Positions 17,144 to 27,719 of a stretch of DNA of 61,347 nucleotides are shown piece by piece. The notes beneath the pieces were generated by a model, which worked only from the letters and a program-made list of their open reading frames with translations, was not told the origin of the DNA and ran no database searches. Made by a program: the position numbers and the translations under genes. Source of the stretch: Pseudomonadota bacterium (lineage in GTDB: Bacteria; Pseudomonadota; Alphaproteobacteria; Micavibrionales; UBA1664); the NCBI GenBank assembly GCA_009926935.1, contig RFNZ01000011.1:1-61347 (forward strand), in the 5' to 3' direction. How positions within the stretch are numbered: position 1 is the first letter of the stretch; each line of letters starts with the position of its first letter.

Positions 17144-18151
17144 ATGAAATTTCTTGATGAAGCCAAAATATACGTAAAGAGCGGTGACGGCGGCGATGGC
17201 TGCGTGGCGTTTCACCGCGAAAAATTCGTTGAATTTGGCGGTCCTGACGGCGGCGACGGTGGCAAAGGCGGCGATATTATTTTTGAATGCGTCAAAGACG
17301 TGAACACCCTTATCGACTTCCGTTATACCCAGCACTTCCGCGCCAAGAACGGCAATCACGGCATGGGCCGCAACCGATCTGGCGCGGGCGCGCCTGACCT
17401 TGTGATCAAAATCCCGGTCGGGACCGAGATTTTGAGCGAGGACCAAGAAACCGTATTGCTTGATATGACTGAGCCCGGCCAACGCATCGTCTTTTTAAAA
17501 GGCGGCGATGGCGGCTTTGGCAACGCCCATTATAAAACAGCCACGAACCAGGCCCCGCGCAAGAAGCTGCCTGGCTGGCCCGGGTCTGATGAAATTGGCC
17601 TGTGGCTCCGCCTGAAGCTGATTGCGGATGTTGGTTTGCTTGGCATGCCCAATGCCGGTAAATCGACCTTTTTATCGCGCGTGACATCAGCCAAGCCCAA
17701 GATTGCGGATTATCCGTTTACAACCCTCCACCCAAACCTTGGGGTTGTTAAAACATCGGGCCGCGAATTTGTAATTGCCGATATTCCGGGCCTGATTGAA
17801 GGGGCCTCTGAAGGGCATGGCCTTGGCACGCGGTTTTTGGGCCATGTTGAGCGCACGAGCCTGCTGCTACACATTATTGACGTGACCCAAGACGACCCTG
17901 CAGCCGCCTACAAAATGCTTAGAAACGAGTTGAAAGCCTATGGCGGCGGGCTATATAAAAAACCCGAAATCATTGCCCTTAACAAGGCAGATGCGCTGGG
18001 TATGGAGCTTGCTGAAGACGTGGCCAAGACATTCACTAAAAAGACAAAGAAGAAAGCGCATGTTATTTCAGCCGTGGCCGGTATGGGTATGGAAAAGCTG
18101 CTGAAAGATATTGCCGATACGGTTTCCATGGCCAAGGATGCGAAGGGGTAG
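17144..18151 (+). CDS. obgE: Obg GTPase (ribosome assembly, stress)
   Basis: Essential GTPase that binds the 50S precursor. The N-terminal Obg fold is Gly-rich ([15 protein letters not shown], then [13 protein letters not shown]). The G domain from about residue 160 has the P-loop GMPNAGKST, switch [11 protein letters not shown] and NKAD. The variable C-terminal domain is nearly absent (335 residues; E. coli has 390), as in some alphaproteobacteria. It lies downstream of rplU-rpmA as usual, but a SemiSWEET gene on the other strand intervenes. Confidence 0.97.
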   Translation: MKFLDEAKIYVKSGDGGDGCVAFHREKFVEFGGPDGGDGGKGGDIIFECVKDVNTLIDFRYTQHFRAKNGNHGMGRNRSGAGAPDLVIKIPVGTEILSEDQETVLLDMTEPGQRIVFLKGGDGGFGNAHYKTATNQAPRKKLPGWPGSDEIGLWLRLKLIADVGLLGMPNAGKSTFLSRVTSAKPKIADYPFTTLHPNLGVVKTSGREFVIADIPGLIEGASEGHGLGTRFLGHVERTSLLLHIIDVTQDDPAAAYKMLRNELKAYGGGLYKKPEIIALNKADALGMELAEDVAKTFTKKTKKKAHVISAVAGMGMEKLLKDIADTVSMAKDAKG

Positions 18152-18184
18152 CAGGGCCTCGCTTTTCACGATAGAATTCGGCGC

Positions 18185-20917
18185 ATGCAGACCACACGCC
18201 TTGCCGATTACACCCCCTACCCTTACCAGCTTTTAAAAGCGGATCTGGACATCAAGGTTTTTGATGGCCGGACAGATGTTAAAAGCGTTTTGCGCTTTAA
18301 GGCCAAGGCTGCGCCCGCGCCGCTGGTGCTGAATTATAAGGATATGGACATCAAAGCGATGAGGCTCGACGGGGCTGAAATTGCATATACGACCGAGGGC
18401 GAGACGCTGACCATTACGGCTGTAAAACCTGAGTTTGTGCTGGAAATCGAAAATTCGATCGTGCCTGAAGATAACAAAAGCTGTGCGGGGTTTTATGCCA
18501 ATGAGGCGCGGGATTTGTATTCAACGCAGTGCGAGGCGGAAGATTTCAGGCGCATCACCCCCTTCCCCGACCGGCCGGATGTGCTGACAATTTTTACGGT
18601 CAGGGTTGAGGCGGAGAAGGCGAAATTTCCGTCGCTGCTTTCAAACGGGAATTTGAAAGAAGTTGGCGATATGGCAGGTGGCAGGCATTTTGCCGTGTGG
18701 CACGACCCGCACCCAAAACCTTGCTACCTTTTTGCGCTTGTGGTTGCAAACCTTGTGGCCGCCGAAAAAAGCACCTTTAAAACCATGAATGGCCGCGAGG
18801 TTGAGCTTGGGATTTATACCCGTAAGCCAGATGCCGACCAGTGCGCCTTTGCGATGGACGCCCTCAAACGCGCCATGAAGTGGGATGAAGACACGTATGG
18901 CCGCGAATACGACCTTGATGTGTTCAACATAGTGGCTGTCCATGACTTCAATATGGGGGCGATGGAGAACAAGGGCCTTAATATTTTTAACACGAAGCTT
19001 GTGCTATCGCGCCCTGACCTCACGACTGATAGCGAATACATCAATATCGACCGCGTGATTGCGCATGAATACTTCCACAACTGGTCGGGCAACCGCGTGA
19101 CTTGCCGCGACTGGTTTCAGCTATCCCTCAAGGAAGGGTTTACGGTTTTCCGTGAAAACCAATACGGCAAAGATACCTTTAACTATGAAGTCGAGCGCAT
19201 TGGCGAGGTACGCACCCTCAAGGGCCACCAGTTTGTGGAAGACGCAGGCTCGATGGCGCACCCCGTGCAGCCAAAGGAATATATGGAGATCAACAACTTC
19301 TATACCCTCACCGTCTACGAAAAAGGCGGCGAAGTGATTGGGATGTATAAAACGCTGCTGGGTGATGCCACATACCGTCGGGCGACTGATTTGTATTTTG
19401 ACCGCCATGACGGGCAAGCCGCCACGATTGAAGACTTTTTGAAGTGCATGGAAGATGCATCGGGCCGGGATTTGAAAAGCCAATTCAGGCACTGGTATGA
19501 CCAAGCGGGCACGCCAACAGTAAAGGCCGAAGGCCGCTATGACGCTGCTAAAAAACAGTATGTGCTGAGCCTGAGCCAAGACGTGCCTTATGGCGGTAAG
19601 CCCATGCTGATACCCGTGAAAGTGGGTTTGGTGGGTGGGAATGGGCAGGATGTTGAAATAACCAATGTCATCCCTGCGAAGGCAGGGATCCAGGGTAAAG
19701 AAAAGCAAATATCCGATTTTAGACACGGTGGGTCCCTGCCTTCGCAGGGACGACAATCTTCTTATGTTCTAGAATTGAGTAACGTGTCGCAGGAATTCAT
19801 TTTTGAAAACGTGGGCGATGCGCATGTGGTGCCGAGTATATTGCGCAATTTTTCAGCGCCTGTGAACCTCGTCACGAATTTGAGTGAGGCGCAACTTCGC
19901 TTTTTGATGGTGCATGACAGCGACGGCGTGAACAAGTGGGAAGCGGGGCAAACGCTGTATTTAAAGGCGTTTGAAAGGTGCCTTGATGCTTATAAAAAAA
20001 ATGTCATCTCGAACGAAGTGAGAGATCTGGGCACGTTGATGGCAGATCCCTCGCTTAAGCTCGGGATGACAATAGAAGCACTCTCTAACCTCATTGAAAA
20101 CCTGAAAGACACCAATCGCGGGTTGCTCGCTGAAATGCTGGCCCTGCCCGATGACGGCGTACTCACGGAAACCTTTAAACCCGCTGACCCGCAAGGGATA
20201 CAGGCCGTGCGCGACCACCTAGGCGCCCTTATAGGCCAGCAGCTATCCAAACAACTGATCGATGTTTACACGGCCTGTGCACCGAAAACACAGGGCTTTG
20301 AGTTTGATGAAGCCGCCATTGCCCGCCGCGCCTTGCGTAACATTGTGCTTGGATACTTGACGGCTGGCGATGCCGATACAGGCGCAAAGCTGGCGCAGGC
20401 GCAGTATGACAGCGCCCCTACGATGACCGAGCGTTTGGGGGCATTGGCCGCCGTCAAATCACTGGAGCACCCTGCACGCGAGGCGTTGCTTGCCGATTTT
20501 TATGCCCGCTTTAAGGACTACCCGCTGGTTATCGACCGCTGGTTTGCGATACAGGCATCGGCCAACCGCAAAAGCGTGATTGCGGATGTGCGCAGGCTGG
20601 CGGCGCACCCTGATTACACCCTCACCAACCCGAACCGTGCACGGTCGCTGTTTGGGATTGCTGGCTTTGGCGGCAACCTTGCGTGGTTCCACGAACCGAC
20701 GGGCGAAGGCTACCGCCTTTTGGCTGAATACGTTTTGAAGATGGATGCCATCAATGAACAGCTTGCTGCGCGGATTCTTGGGCCGTTCAAGGGGTGGCGC
20801 GCATTCGATGCAAAACTTCACCCCTTTGCCAAAGCCGCGCTTCAAAGCATACTGGATGCTTCAGGCCAGCGTTCTGCTGGCGTTTATGAGATTGTTTCGA
20901 AGTCACTCAAGGATTAG
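18185..20917 (+). CDS. pepN: Aminopeptidase N (M1 family) with two in-frame repeat insertions
   Basis: Zinc aminopeptidase of the E. coli PepN type. The substrate motif GAMEN is at about 258-262 and the zinc motif HEYFHNWSGNRVTCRDWF starts at His294 with the downstream Glu in KEGFTVF. At 910 residues it is about 40 longer than E. coli PepN (870). The excess is explained by two palindromic repeats that stay in frame. The first (19667-19754) encodes about residues 495-524, beginning VIPAKAGIQ. The second (20002-20071) encodes about 606-629, VISNEVRDLG to DPSLKLGM. Both fall after the catalytic domain, so activity may be kept. ATG 18185 follows obgE by 33 bp. Confidence 0.96.
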   Translation: MQTTRLADYTPYPYQLLKADLDIKVFDGRTDVKSVLRFKAKAAPAPLVLNYKDMDIKAMRLDGAEIAYTTEGETLTITAVKPEFVLEIENSIVPEDNKSCAGFYANEARDLYSTQCEAEDFRRITPFPDRPDVLTIFTVRVEAEKAKFPSLLSNGNLKEVGDMAGGRHFAVWHDPHPKPCYLFALVVANLVAAEKSTFKTMNGREVELGIYTRKPDADQCAFAMDALKRAMKWDEDTYGREYDLDVFNIVAVHDFNMGAMENKGLNIFNTKLVLSRPDLTTDSEYINIDRVIAHEYFHNWSGNRVTCRDWFQLSLKEGFTVFRENQYGKDTFNYEVERIGEVRTLKGHQFVEDAGSMAHPVQPKEYMEINNFYTLTVYEKGGEVIGMYKTLLGDATYRRATDLYFDRHDGQAATIEDFLKCMEDASGRDLKSQFRHWYDQAGTPTVKAEGRYDAAKKQYVLSLSQDVPYGGKPMLIPVKVGLVGGNGQDVEITNVIPAKAGIQGKEKQISDFRHGGSLPSQGRQSSYVLELSNVSQEFIFENVGDAHVVPSILRNFSAPVNLVTNLSEAQLRFLMVHDSDGVNKWEAGQTLYLKAFERCLDAYKKNVISNEVRDLGTLMADPSLKLGMTIEALSNLIENLKDTNRGLLAEMLALPDDGVLTETFKPADPQGIQAVRDHLGALIGQQLSKQLIDVYTACAPKTQGFEFDEAAIARRALRNIVLGYLTAGDADTGAKLAQAQYDSAPTMTERLGALAAVKSLEHPAREALLADFYARFKDYPLVIDRWFAIQASANRKSVIADVRRLAAHPDYTLTNPNRARSLFGIAGFGGNLAWFHEPTGEGYRLLAEYVLKMDAINEQLAARILGPFKGWRAFDAKLHPFAKAALQSILDASGQRSAGVYEIVSKSLKD
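19667..19754. repeat. Palindromic interspersed repeat, family A, inside pepN
   Basis: The left arm (19667-19691) and the inverted right arm (19730-19754) share the core CCTGCGAAGGCAGG and differ at two of 25 positions. The 38-base middle is unrelated to the arms. No stop codon occurs in the pepN frame. Relatives lie at 40449-40537 and 51664-51752, with a half copy at 60-91. Confidence 0.88.
20002..20071. repeat. Palindromic interspersed repeat, family B, inside pepN
   Basis: The left arm starts TGTCATCTCGAACGAAGTGA and the right arm ends CTTAAGCTCGGGATGACA; the outer 27 bases are inverted copies with a few mismatches. It is read in frame within pepN as VISNEVRDLG through SLKLGMT. This is a different family from the one at 19667. 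Confidence 0.85.
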
Positions 20918-20920
20918 ATA

Positions 20921-21544
20921 GTGCCCAATTTATTTCTAGAACAGCAATATGCAGGCCCCGTTTGCGGGATTGACGAAGCGGGGCGCGGCCCCCTTGCAGG
21001 CCCCGTGGTAGCTGCCTGCGTGTACATCCCCGAAGAATTTCCTTTTTTGAAGGGCGTACGCGACAGCAAGAAGATGACAGCTTATCAGCGTGAGGCGATG
21101 TTTACCGAAATTACGCGGCACTGCGCCTTTGGGATAGCTATCGCCACGCCCGATGAAATCGATGCCATCAATATTTTACAGGCCACGTTTTTAGCGATGG
21201 GGCGTGCGGTAGACGCGATGCACATGGCTTTTAACGTAGACGCCAAGACGCTGCTGGTGGATGGCAACCACAAGCCGCGCGGGCTTGAAAACTTTGCATG
21301 CGTTCCTGTTGTGAAGGGTGATGATAAAAGCTGGTCGATTGCCTGTGCATCGGTCCTCGCCAAGGTGACGCGTGACCACATGATGCGCGCCATGGCGAAG
21401 GAGTACCCGCAATATGGGTGGGACCGCAACATGGGCTACCCCACACCCGACCACCTTGAAGCGCTATCAGCCCACGGCCCTTGCGTGCACCACAGACGCA
21501 GTTTTGGGCCGGTGAAATGCCTCAAAGAACTAGGCCTTGACTAA
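20921..21544 (+). CDS. rnhB: Ribonuclease HII
   Basis: Removes ribonucleotides and RNA primers from RNA-DNA hybrids. The catalytic motif GIDEAGRGPLAGPVV is at about 16-30 and the following acidic residues lie in VRDSKKM and DHMMR regions. At 207 residues it is normal length. The start is GTG 20921, three bases after the pepN stop, so the two are probably cotranscribed. In many alphaproteobacteria rnhB is directly followed by ccrM. Here an inverted CobT-like gene intervenes and overlaps the rnhB 3' end by 15 bp. Confidence 0.97.
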   Translation: MPNLFLEQQYAGPVCGIDEAGRGPLAGPVVAACVYIPEEFPFLKGVRDSKKMTAYQREAMFTEITRHCAFGIAIATPDEIDAINILQATFLAMGRAVDAMHMAFNVDAKTLLVDGNHKPRGLENFACVPVVKGDDKSWSIACASVLAKVTRDHMMRAMAKEYPQYGWDRNMGYPTPDHLEALSAHGPCVHHRRSFGPVKCLKELGLD

Positions 21545-22567
21545 TCGGCGGTGTTTTGAATAGTGCATTCTGTTGTTAGCGCGGCGTTTCGTATCGTGTA
21601 ATTTATCGGCAATACCTTCCAACAATTCGGCAACCGCGCATGTTATCATTGTAGGCGCTTGCGGCGTGAAATCAGGCACGATGTGCCTTGTTTCATAAGG
21701 CAGAAGCCTGTTATTGCGGCTTATCTGGTCATCCTGCACGGCCGACATGATGCCAATGGGGCTGTGCTGCTGGATGATTTTGATGACCGTGTCAGCATGA
21801 TCATGGAGAATATTGCTGAAGTTAACCGAGACCGTTGAATCATCAACCGGCGATTCATCGGAGAGCACAACAATCAGCCTTGTGTCGTTTGGGCGGCTCA
21901 AAAGGCGGCGGTGCGCCCATGCGATGGCTTCACCATCAATATTCTCGCGTAGAATTCTCTCAAATGCATGGGTTTCAGGTGGAGCCTCAGGCGCACGGCC
22001 ACTTATCGAGAGGGATATACATTTGTTCATTAACGTTTGGTATTCGTTGTCGCCGTCATAACGGCTTTTATAAATGATGTGACGCAGGTCATTCAGGCGA
22101 CCAGGATTGCTGGGCCTGCCCGCCTTGAGCCATTCTTCACGGGCCTGCCCACCTTTCCAAGCTTTTGTCGTGTAGCCTAGCACCTCGGTAACGATACCGA
22201 AATCGCTAAGTTCCTGTGCGACAGCGCCTGCCAAAATCAGATTGGCTGTGCCAGCCCCGCCGCGCTGCGAACCCGAGTGATCGATGAGGAGCGTAACTGT
22301 TGCTTTGTCTTTGAATGCGCCAAGTGCCTTTGCCGTATCGTCATGCGTATACAGTTCGAATTCGGGAATATCTGGTTTTTTGGGCAGGCGTATATCTTGG
22401 CGACGAAGCAGGGATTTAATGCGCACTTCTTCATCAAACGCGGTAGTGAAAACTTTATAGCTAACAGCGGCTTTGAAAAGAGGACTCAGATGGAGATTTT
22501 TATCTCTCAGCCATTCTTGCGGGCCACCAAAAATATTATCGACTACGCGTTCAATTCCAGTTCGCAT
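21530..22567 (-). CDS. Stand-alone CobT-like VWA-domain protein
   Basis: The product matches the C-terminal von Willebrand A half of cobaltochelatase CobT. Shared motifs are LLIDHSGSQRG (MIDAS DxSxS, Asp96-Ser98-Ser100), GYTTKAWKGGQ, LNDLRHIIYKS, ENIDGEAIAWAHRRL and DESPVDDSTVSVN. True CobT has LLLDNSGSMRG and is about 600 residues; this one has 345 and lacks the acidic N-terminal part. No cobS or cobN is nearby. So it may be a repurposed VWA partner of a MoxR-type ATPase rather than a chelatase subunit. ATG 22567 has AAGGAGAGG upstream and is preferred over 22591. It is transcribed away from ccrM, sharing its GANTC-rich upstream region. Confidence 0.85.
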   Translation of the reverse strand: MRTGIERVVDNIFGGPQEWLRDKNLHLSPLFKAAVSYKVFTTAFDEEVRIKSLLRRQDIRLPKKPDIPEFELYTHDDTAKALGAFKDKATVTLLIDHSGSQRGGAGTANLILAGAVAQELSDFGIVTEVLGYTTKAWKGGQAREEWLKAGRPSNPGRLNDLRHIIYKSRYDGDNEYQTLMNKCISLSISGRAPEAPPETHAFERILRENIDGEAIAWAHRRLLSRPNDTRLIVVLSDESPVDDSTVSVNFSNILHDHADTVIKIIQQHSPIGIMSAVQDDQISRNNRLLPYETRHIVPDFTPQAPTMITCAVAELLEGIADKLHDTKRRANNRMHYSKHRRLVKA

Positions 22568-22624
22568 TTTTGCCTCTCCTTTATGCGACACAACTCCTAT
22601 AGATATGAAAACCTGAAGTCAAGA

Positions 22625-23940
<1,316 letters not shown>

Positions 23941-23981
23941 GGAAGTTGAATAGATTTACATATTTATGTAATATCCTGGCC

Positions 23982-25139
23982 ATGCACTTGGCAGAAGAGC
24001 CTCATTTATCAGCGCCCCCTCCACGCCTGAGACGCACCTATGCGCAGGCCGTGCGGCGCGGTGTTTTTGAAAGTTTACGAAGCGTGGCTAATTATTCGAC
24101 CTATCTTTTGATTAGCCTTTACGGTGTAAACCAAATTGTGGATCAGCAATTTAGACATACGCTGCCAGAACATGTGGAGCAGATAGGCATAGACAAGCGT
24201 CTCCTTAGCCACATCTCTCCTGCGCTACGGGACAGAATTTATGTTTTGAAACCTGATGTTCCTGTTCAATCAATACTGCATGCCTATCCATTCTATAGTA
24301 CCAACATTTCAGGTGATGGTGATTTAGGCAGTTTTGCAAGAAAACATAGCGGAGATTGCAAAGTTTCGCTTCGCGGCATACGAAATGAAAAAATCGTTAG
24401 TGACCGGCGCGATTATTTAGGGATTGGATTTGAAGCACCAGAAAAACTTTCACTAGACGAAATAAAACTTGCGACTGCTGCTCATGAAGTTAGGCATTGT
24501 GATCAAAAAGACACTCTGAAAAAACCTGCGGGTATGCTGGGGCACCCCCATGAGGAAGCAGACGCCGAAGTTTACGCCATCCATCTCGTTGAAAAACTCT
24601 ACCCAAATTCGTACATGCGAACATACGCTCTGGCGACAGCAGCATCTGAAAGTACCCCTGGGCATAGTGCACTTGCCATTGAGGCTGTACTTTACGGGAG
24701 AGCTTTACCTGATGTTGAATATATTAGAACAATGCATAGCATAACAAAGACTCAGGGTGATTTGCTGATTGATCAGATCATAAACAGTCTTAAGAGAATC
24801 CCTAGAAAAGTTGAATCATCTGGAGGACATCCGTTTCAGTCGTTTCTCACGTCTTCTGAAGGTGCTAAGTTTAACTTTGACGCGAGCGTACTTGTTATTG
24901 CTGCTGAAATACTGTTGTCCCAACGATATTTATCTGCTGATTTTCCCGTGGATGCACGCCGCTTGTTCCAGCTTCGAGTTGCCGGATATGCGACGTTCTA
25001 TCCTTATACTTACAAACGCGCTCTTGCGCTTGCACAATTTTATAAAAGCGATGCGGCAAATAATCTTGGTTCGGCTGTAAAATCACCACCCCAAAGACTG
25101 CCTGCAATAAAAATAATACCAAGACTAAAAAGACAATAA
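23982..25139 (+). CDS. Unknown protein with HExxH zinc-peptidase-like motif
   Basis: Not a family I can name. A zincin motif AAHEVRHCDQ lies at about residues 166-175. About 18 residues later HEEADAEVYAI resembles the third-ligand EADxxA motif of M48-type gluzincins. A hydrophobic stretch near the N-terminus (SVANYSTYLLISLYGVNQIV, about 34-53) may be a membrane helix. The rest is helical, with a basic Pro-rich tail. The start is unsure: ATG 23982 lacks a ribosome site; TTG 23946 touches GGAAG. It follows ccrM closely on the same strand, so cotranscription is possible. Its base composition looks more AT-rich than ccrM. Metallopeptidase activity is inference from the motif only. Confidence 0.7.
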   Translation: MHLAEEPHLSAPPPRLRRTYAQAVRRGVFESLRSVANYSTYLLISLYGVNQIVDQQFRHTLPEHVEQIGIDKRLLSHISPALRDRIYVLKPDVPVQSILHAYPFYSTNISGDGDLGSFARKHSGDCKVSLRGIRNEKIVSDRRDYLGIGFEAPEKLSLDEIKLATAAHEVRHCDQKDTLKKPAGMLGHPHEEADAEVYAIHLVEKLYPNSYMRTYALATAASESTPGHSALAIEAVLYGRALPDVEYIRTMHSITKTQGDLLIDQIINSLKRIPRKVESSGGHPFQSFLTSSEGAKFNFDASVLVIAAEILLSQRYLSADFPVDARRLFQLRVAGYATFYPYTYKRALALAQFYKSDAANNLGSAVKSPPQRLPAIKIIPRLKRQ

Positions 25140-25180
25140 TCGCTTTCTCTTGGTATAACTTCGCGCTAAAAGGGTTTCCC

Positions 25181-25975
25181 ATGAACTTCCCTGATATCGA
25201 CCCCGTTGCCTTTGCCCTGGGGCCCATACAAATTCACTGGTATGCGCTTGCTTACCTGACAGGTTTTGTGGGCGGGTGGGTTTATGCCGCTTTTCTTTTG
25301 AAGCGCTATGGTGGCCTATCCCCCGTTAAGGCACCTATGCTTGACGATCTTCTGACATGGATGATTGTCGGCGTCATTCTGGGCGGGCGGTTGGGGTATG
25401 TGCTTTTTTATAACTCCATCCTTTATCTGCATAATCCCTTGGATGTTTTTAAACTGTGGCAGGGCGGAATGTCTTTCCATGGGGGTTTCGTGGGCGTGCT
25501 GATTGCGATTGCCATCTGGGCACGACGTAACAAGCTTTCGTTTTTAACGGTGACCGATGTTGCGGCCGTTGCAACACCGATTGGCCTATTTTTTGGGCGT
25601 ATTGCCAACTTTGTAAACGGTGAGCTTTACGGGCGCGTTACAACGGCGCCGTGGGGTGTGATTTTCCCCAATGGTGGGCCCCTGCCCCGCCACCCCAGCC
25701 AGCTTTACGAGGCCGCACTGGAAGGGCTTGTGCTGTTTATTGTGCTTTATGTGCTGGCACGCAAGCGCGATGCCTGGAGCCGTGAGGGGTTACTCTCAGG
25801 CGTCTTTCTGATCGGCTACTCGCTTGCGCGCATGGCGGTTGAGCTTGTACGCGAGCCTGATGCGCAGATCGGTTTTATTGCCGGCGGCCTTACCATGGGG
25901 CAATTACTGAGCCTGCCGCTGCTGCTGGCCGGTATCTGGATTGTTATTCGATGGACACGCTTGAAAGCGTCATAA
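25181..25975 (+). CDS. lgt: Phosphatidylglycerol-prolipoprotein diacylglyceryl transferase
   Basis: Inner-membrane enzyme that adds diacylglycerol to the lipobox Cys of prolipoproteins, needed for lipoproteins such as RlpA here. Seven membrane helices are visible in 264 residues. Signature segments are GGRLGYVLFYN, GGMSFHGGFVGVL and the GRIANFVNGELYGR motif with catalytic-region Asn and Arg, then RHPSQLYEA. ATG 25181 is the natural start. It overlaps the next gene by 25 bp, so the two are coupled. Confidence 0.97.
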   Translation: MNFPDIDPVAFALGPIQIHWYALAYLTGFVGGWVYAAFLLKRYGGLSPVKAPMLDDLLTWMIVGVILGGRLGYVLFYNSILYLHNPLDVFKLWQGGMSFHGGFVGVLIAIAIWARRNKLSFLTVTDVAAVATPIGLFFGRIANFVNGELYGRVTTAPWGVIFPNGGPLPRHPSQLYEAALEGLVLFIVLYVLARKRDAWSREGLLSGVFLIGYSLARMAVELVREPDAQIGFIAGGLTMGQLLSLPLLLAGIWIVIRWTRLKAS

Positions 25976-26973
25976 AATCACATATCCGCACGCATGGGCC
26001 CATGACGATCGAAACGTTTATGGGGATGGTGCTCGCTCACCCGCGCTTTGGGTATTACATGACCCGCGACCCGTTAGGCGCGCCAGGCGATTTTACGACC
26101 GCGCCTGAAATATCGCAGCTGTTTGGCGAAATGCTGGGGCTTTGCCTTGCGGATGCTTGGCTGCGTGCGGGTGCGCCTGATTTTGATCTTGTCGAATTTG
26201 GGCCTGGGCGCGGCACTTTGATGGCTGACCTTTTGAGAGCAACCAAGAATATCCCCGCGTTTCATGACCGTATGAGATTGCATTTGGTTGAAATGAGCCC
26301 CGTGCTACGCGAAAAGCAGGCAGCAATGCTGAAGGTTTACAAACCAAACTGGCATGACAGTCATGAAACATTGCCGACAGACAGGCCGCTTTTGATGGTA
26401 GCCAACGAGTTTTTTGACGCGCTGCCGATACAGCAGGTTGTAAATGGCCGTGAGCGCGTTATAGGGCTTGATGCGCGAGGGGAGTTGTTATTTGGACTTG
26501 GTGCAGCTATGCCCGTTGGCAGTAAGCATGACGATGTATATGAACACGCGCCCATACGCGACGCATTTGCGGGAGCGCTTGCGGAGCGGATCAAATCGCA
26601 AGGCGGGCTTATGCTTGCGATTGATTACGGCCACGACACGCCCAATTCCACAGGTGATACCCTGCAAGCCGTTTACAAGCATACGTTTTGCGGTGTTCTC
26701 GAGAATATCGGCCACGCGGACCTCACAAGCCATGTGGACTTTTACCGCCTGCGCCAAGTGGCCGAAAAATGCGGCTGCACTGTTTTTGGCAGCGTGACCC
26801 AGAAAGATTTTCTGGAGTCACTTGGCATTAGATTGAGGCTTAAAATGCTTGATACGCCTGCGCTTCAATCTGGTGTCGAGAGATTACTTGCCCCAGATGA
26901 GATGGGATTACTGTTTAGAGTTATTGCTTTTGCTTCTGGGTTTTCTCCCGCTGGGTTTGGTAATCCCGCCTGA
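25951..26973 (+). CDS. MidA/NDUFAF7-type SAM-dependent methyltransferase (DUF185)
   Basis: Bacterial relative of mitochondrial NDUFAF7, a protein arginine methyltransferase needed for complex I assembly; the bacterial substrate is not established. Family segments seen are RFGYYMTRDPLGAPGDFTTAPEISQLFGE (residues about 31-59, key Gly-Asp-Phe-Thr-Thr), SAM-binding VEFGPGRGTLMADLL, NEFFDALPI and LAIDYGHD. At 340 residues it is normal length. It starts inside the end of lgt. Many alphaproteobacteria carry a pgeF/laccase-like gene next; here a convergent unrelated gene overlaps its last 53 bp. Confidence 0.93.
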   Translation: MDTLESVIKSHIRTHGPMTIETFMGMVLAHPRFGYYMTRDPLGAPGDFTTAPEISQLFGEMLGLCLADAWLRAGAPDFDLVEFGPGRGTLMADLLRATKNIPAFHDRMRLHLVEMSPVLREKQAAMLKVYKPNWHDSHETLPTDRPLLMVANEFFDALPIQQVVNGRERVIGLDARGELLFGLGAAMPVGSKHDDVYEHAPIRDAFAGALAERIKSQGGLMLAIDYGHDTPNSTGDTLQAVYKHTFCGVLENIGHADLTSHVDFYRLRQVAEKCGCTVFGSVTQKDFLESLGIRLRLKMLDTPALQSGVERLLAPDEMGLLFRVIAFASGFSPAGFGNPA

Positions 26974-27715
26974 AGAGAAGCTGTTTTTTGTCAGGCCCGT
27001 CATAAACCCGAAAGTCGTCCAGCAAGCCCAGAACCGTGCGGCGCATGGGATCCGTTACGCTGGAAAGAGGATCAACACTTGTGAGGCGGACACGCATAAC
27101 GAGAGTTACGGCCCTACGGTCTTCTTCATTTTCGTAGGGGCGGTCTTTCATTTTTGCGACAAGTCTATCGGCCTCGGCGCGTGACATGGGGAGTGTTTTG
27201 AATGTGACCGGTACATCGAGTTTCACATTGACGCTTAGCGGATGAACGCGGGGTACGAAATTGACCCTATCCTCGGAACGACATGGAGCGAGGCTGCCGC
27301 CCTCGCTTTCAAGCACGGAGATGATGCCCGTACGGTCCATCTGGTTTTTTAGGGCCACATCGAACTCGTTCGTGCCCATGTTGTATTGGTCGAGCGAGAT
27401 TGCGGATGTAATTTCGAGCCCATCGGGCAGTGTTGGCAGGCTTACCTGCAACTCGCGGGCATAGGCCTCGCGGATGCGGTTCCAGGCGAAATCATCCGAT
27501 ATGTATTTTTCGTAGAGGCCGCACTCGTGGATGCGGATGTACTCCTCAACCGCTGCCGAGTCATCGGTTTTGAGAATACCCTTGCGGAACAAGACATCGG
27601 AGAGGCTTTCAAGGCTTACCGGTGCGTATTTGACGTTTGTGCCTGCCTCCTCGGTGGCGGAAGCGGGCCCAAGGAGTGCAAGTAGTGTAATGGCAGCCAG
27701 ATAAAACTTTTTCAT
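26921..27715 (-). CDS. Unknown exported protein
   Basis: A 264-residue product with a signal peptide (MKKFYLAAITLLALLGPASA) and no lipobox, so probably periplasmic. No family is recognised with confidence. Conserved-looking segments are YIRIHECGLYEKYISDDFAWNRIREA (about 54-79, with one Cys) and a later GSLAPC. The second half is beta-rich, then a basic Gln-rich tail. ATG 27715 has TAGGTGC just upstream. It starts four bases after the OmpA-like gene's stop, so the two form one transcription unit and may work together in the envelope. Confidence 0.75.
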   Translation of the reverse strand: MKKFYLAAITLLALLGPASATEEAGTNVKYAPVSLESLSDVLFRKGILKTDDSAAVEEYIRIHECGLYEKYISDDFAWNRIREAYARELQVSLPTLPDGLEITSAISLDQYNMGTNEFDVALKNQMDRTGIISVLESEGGSLAPCRSEDRVNFVPRVHPLSVNVKLDVPVTFKTLPMSRAEADRLVAKMKDRPYENEEDRRAVTLVMRVRLTSVDPLSSVTDPMRRTVLGLLDDFRVYDGPDKKQLLFRRDYQTQREKTQKQKQ

Positions 27716-27719
27716 GCAC

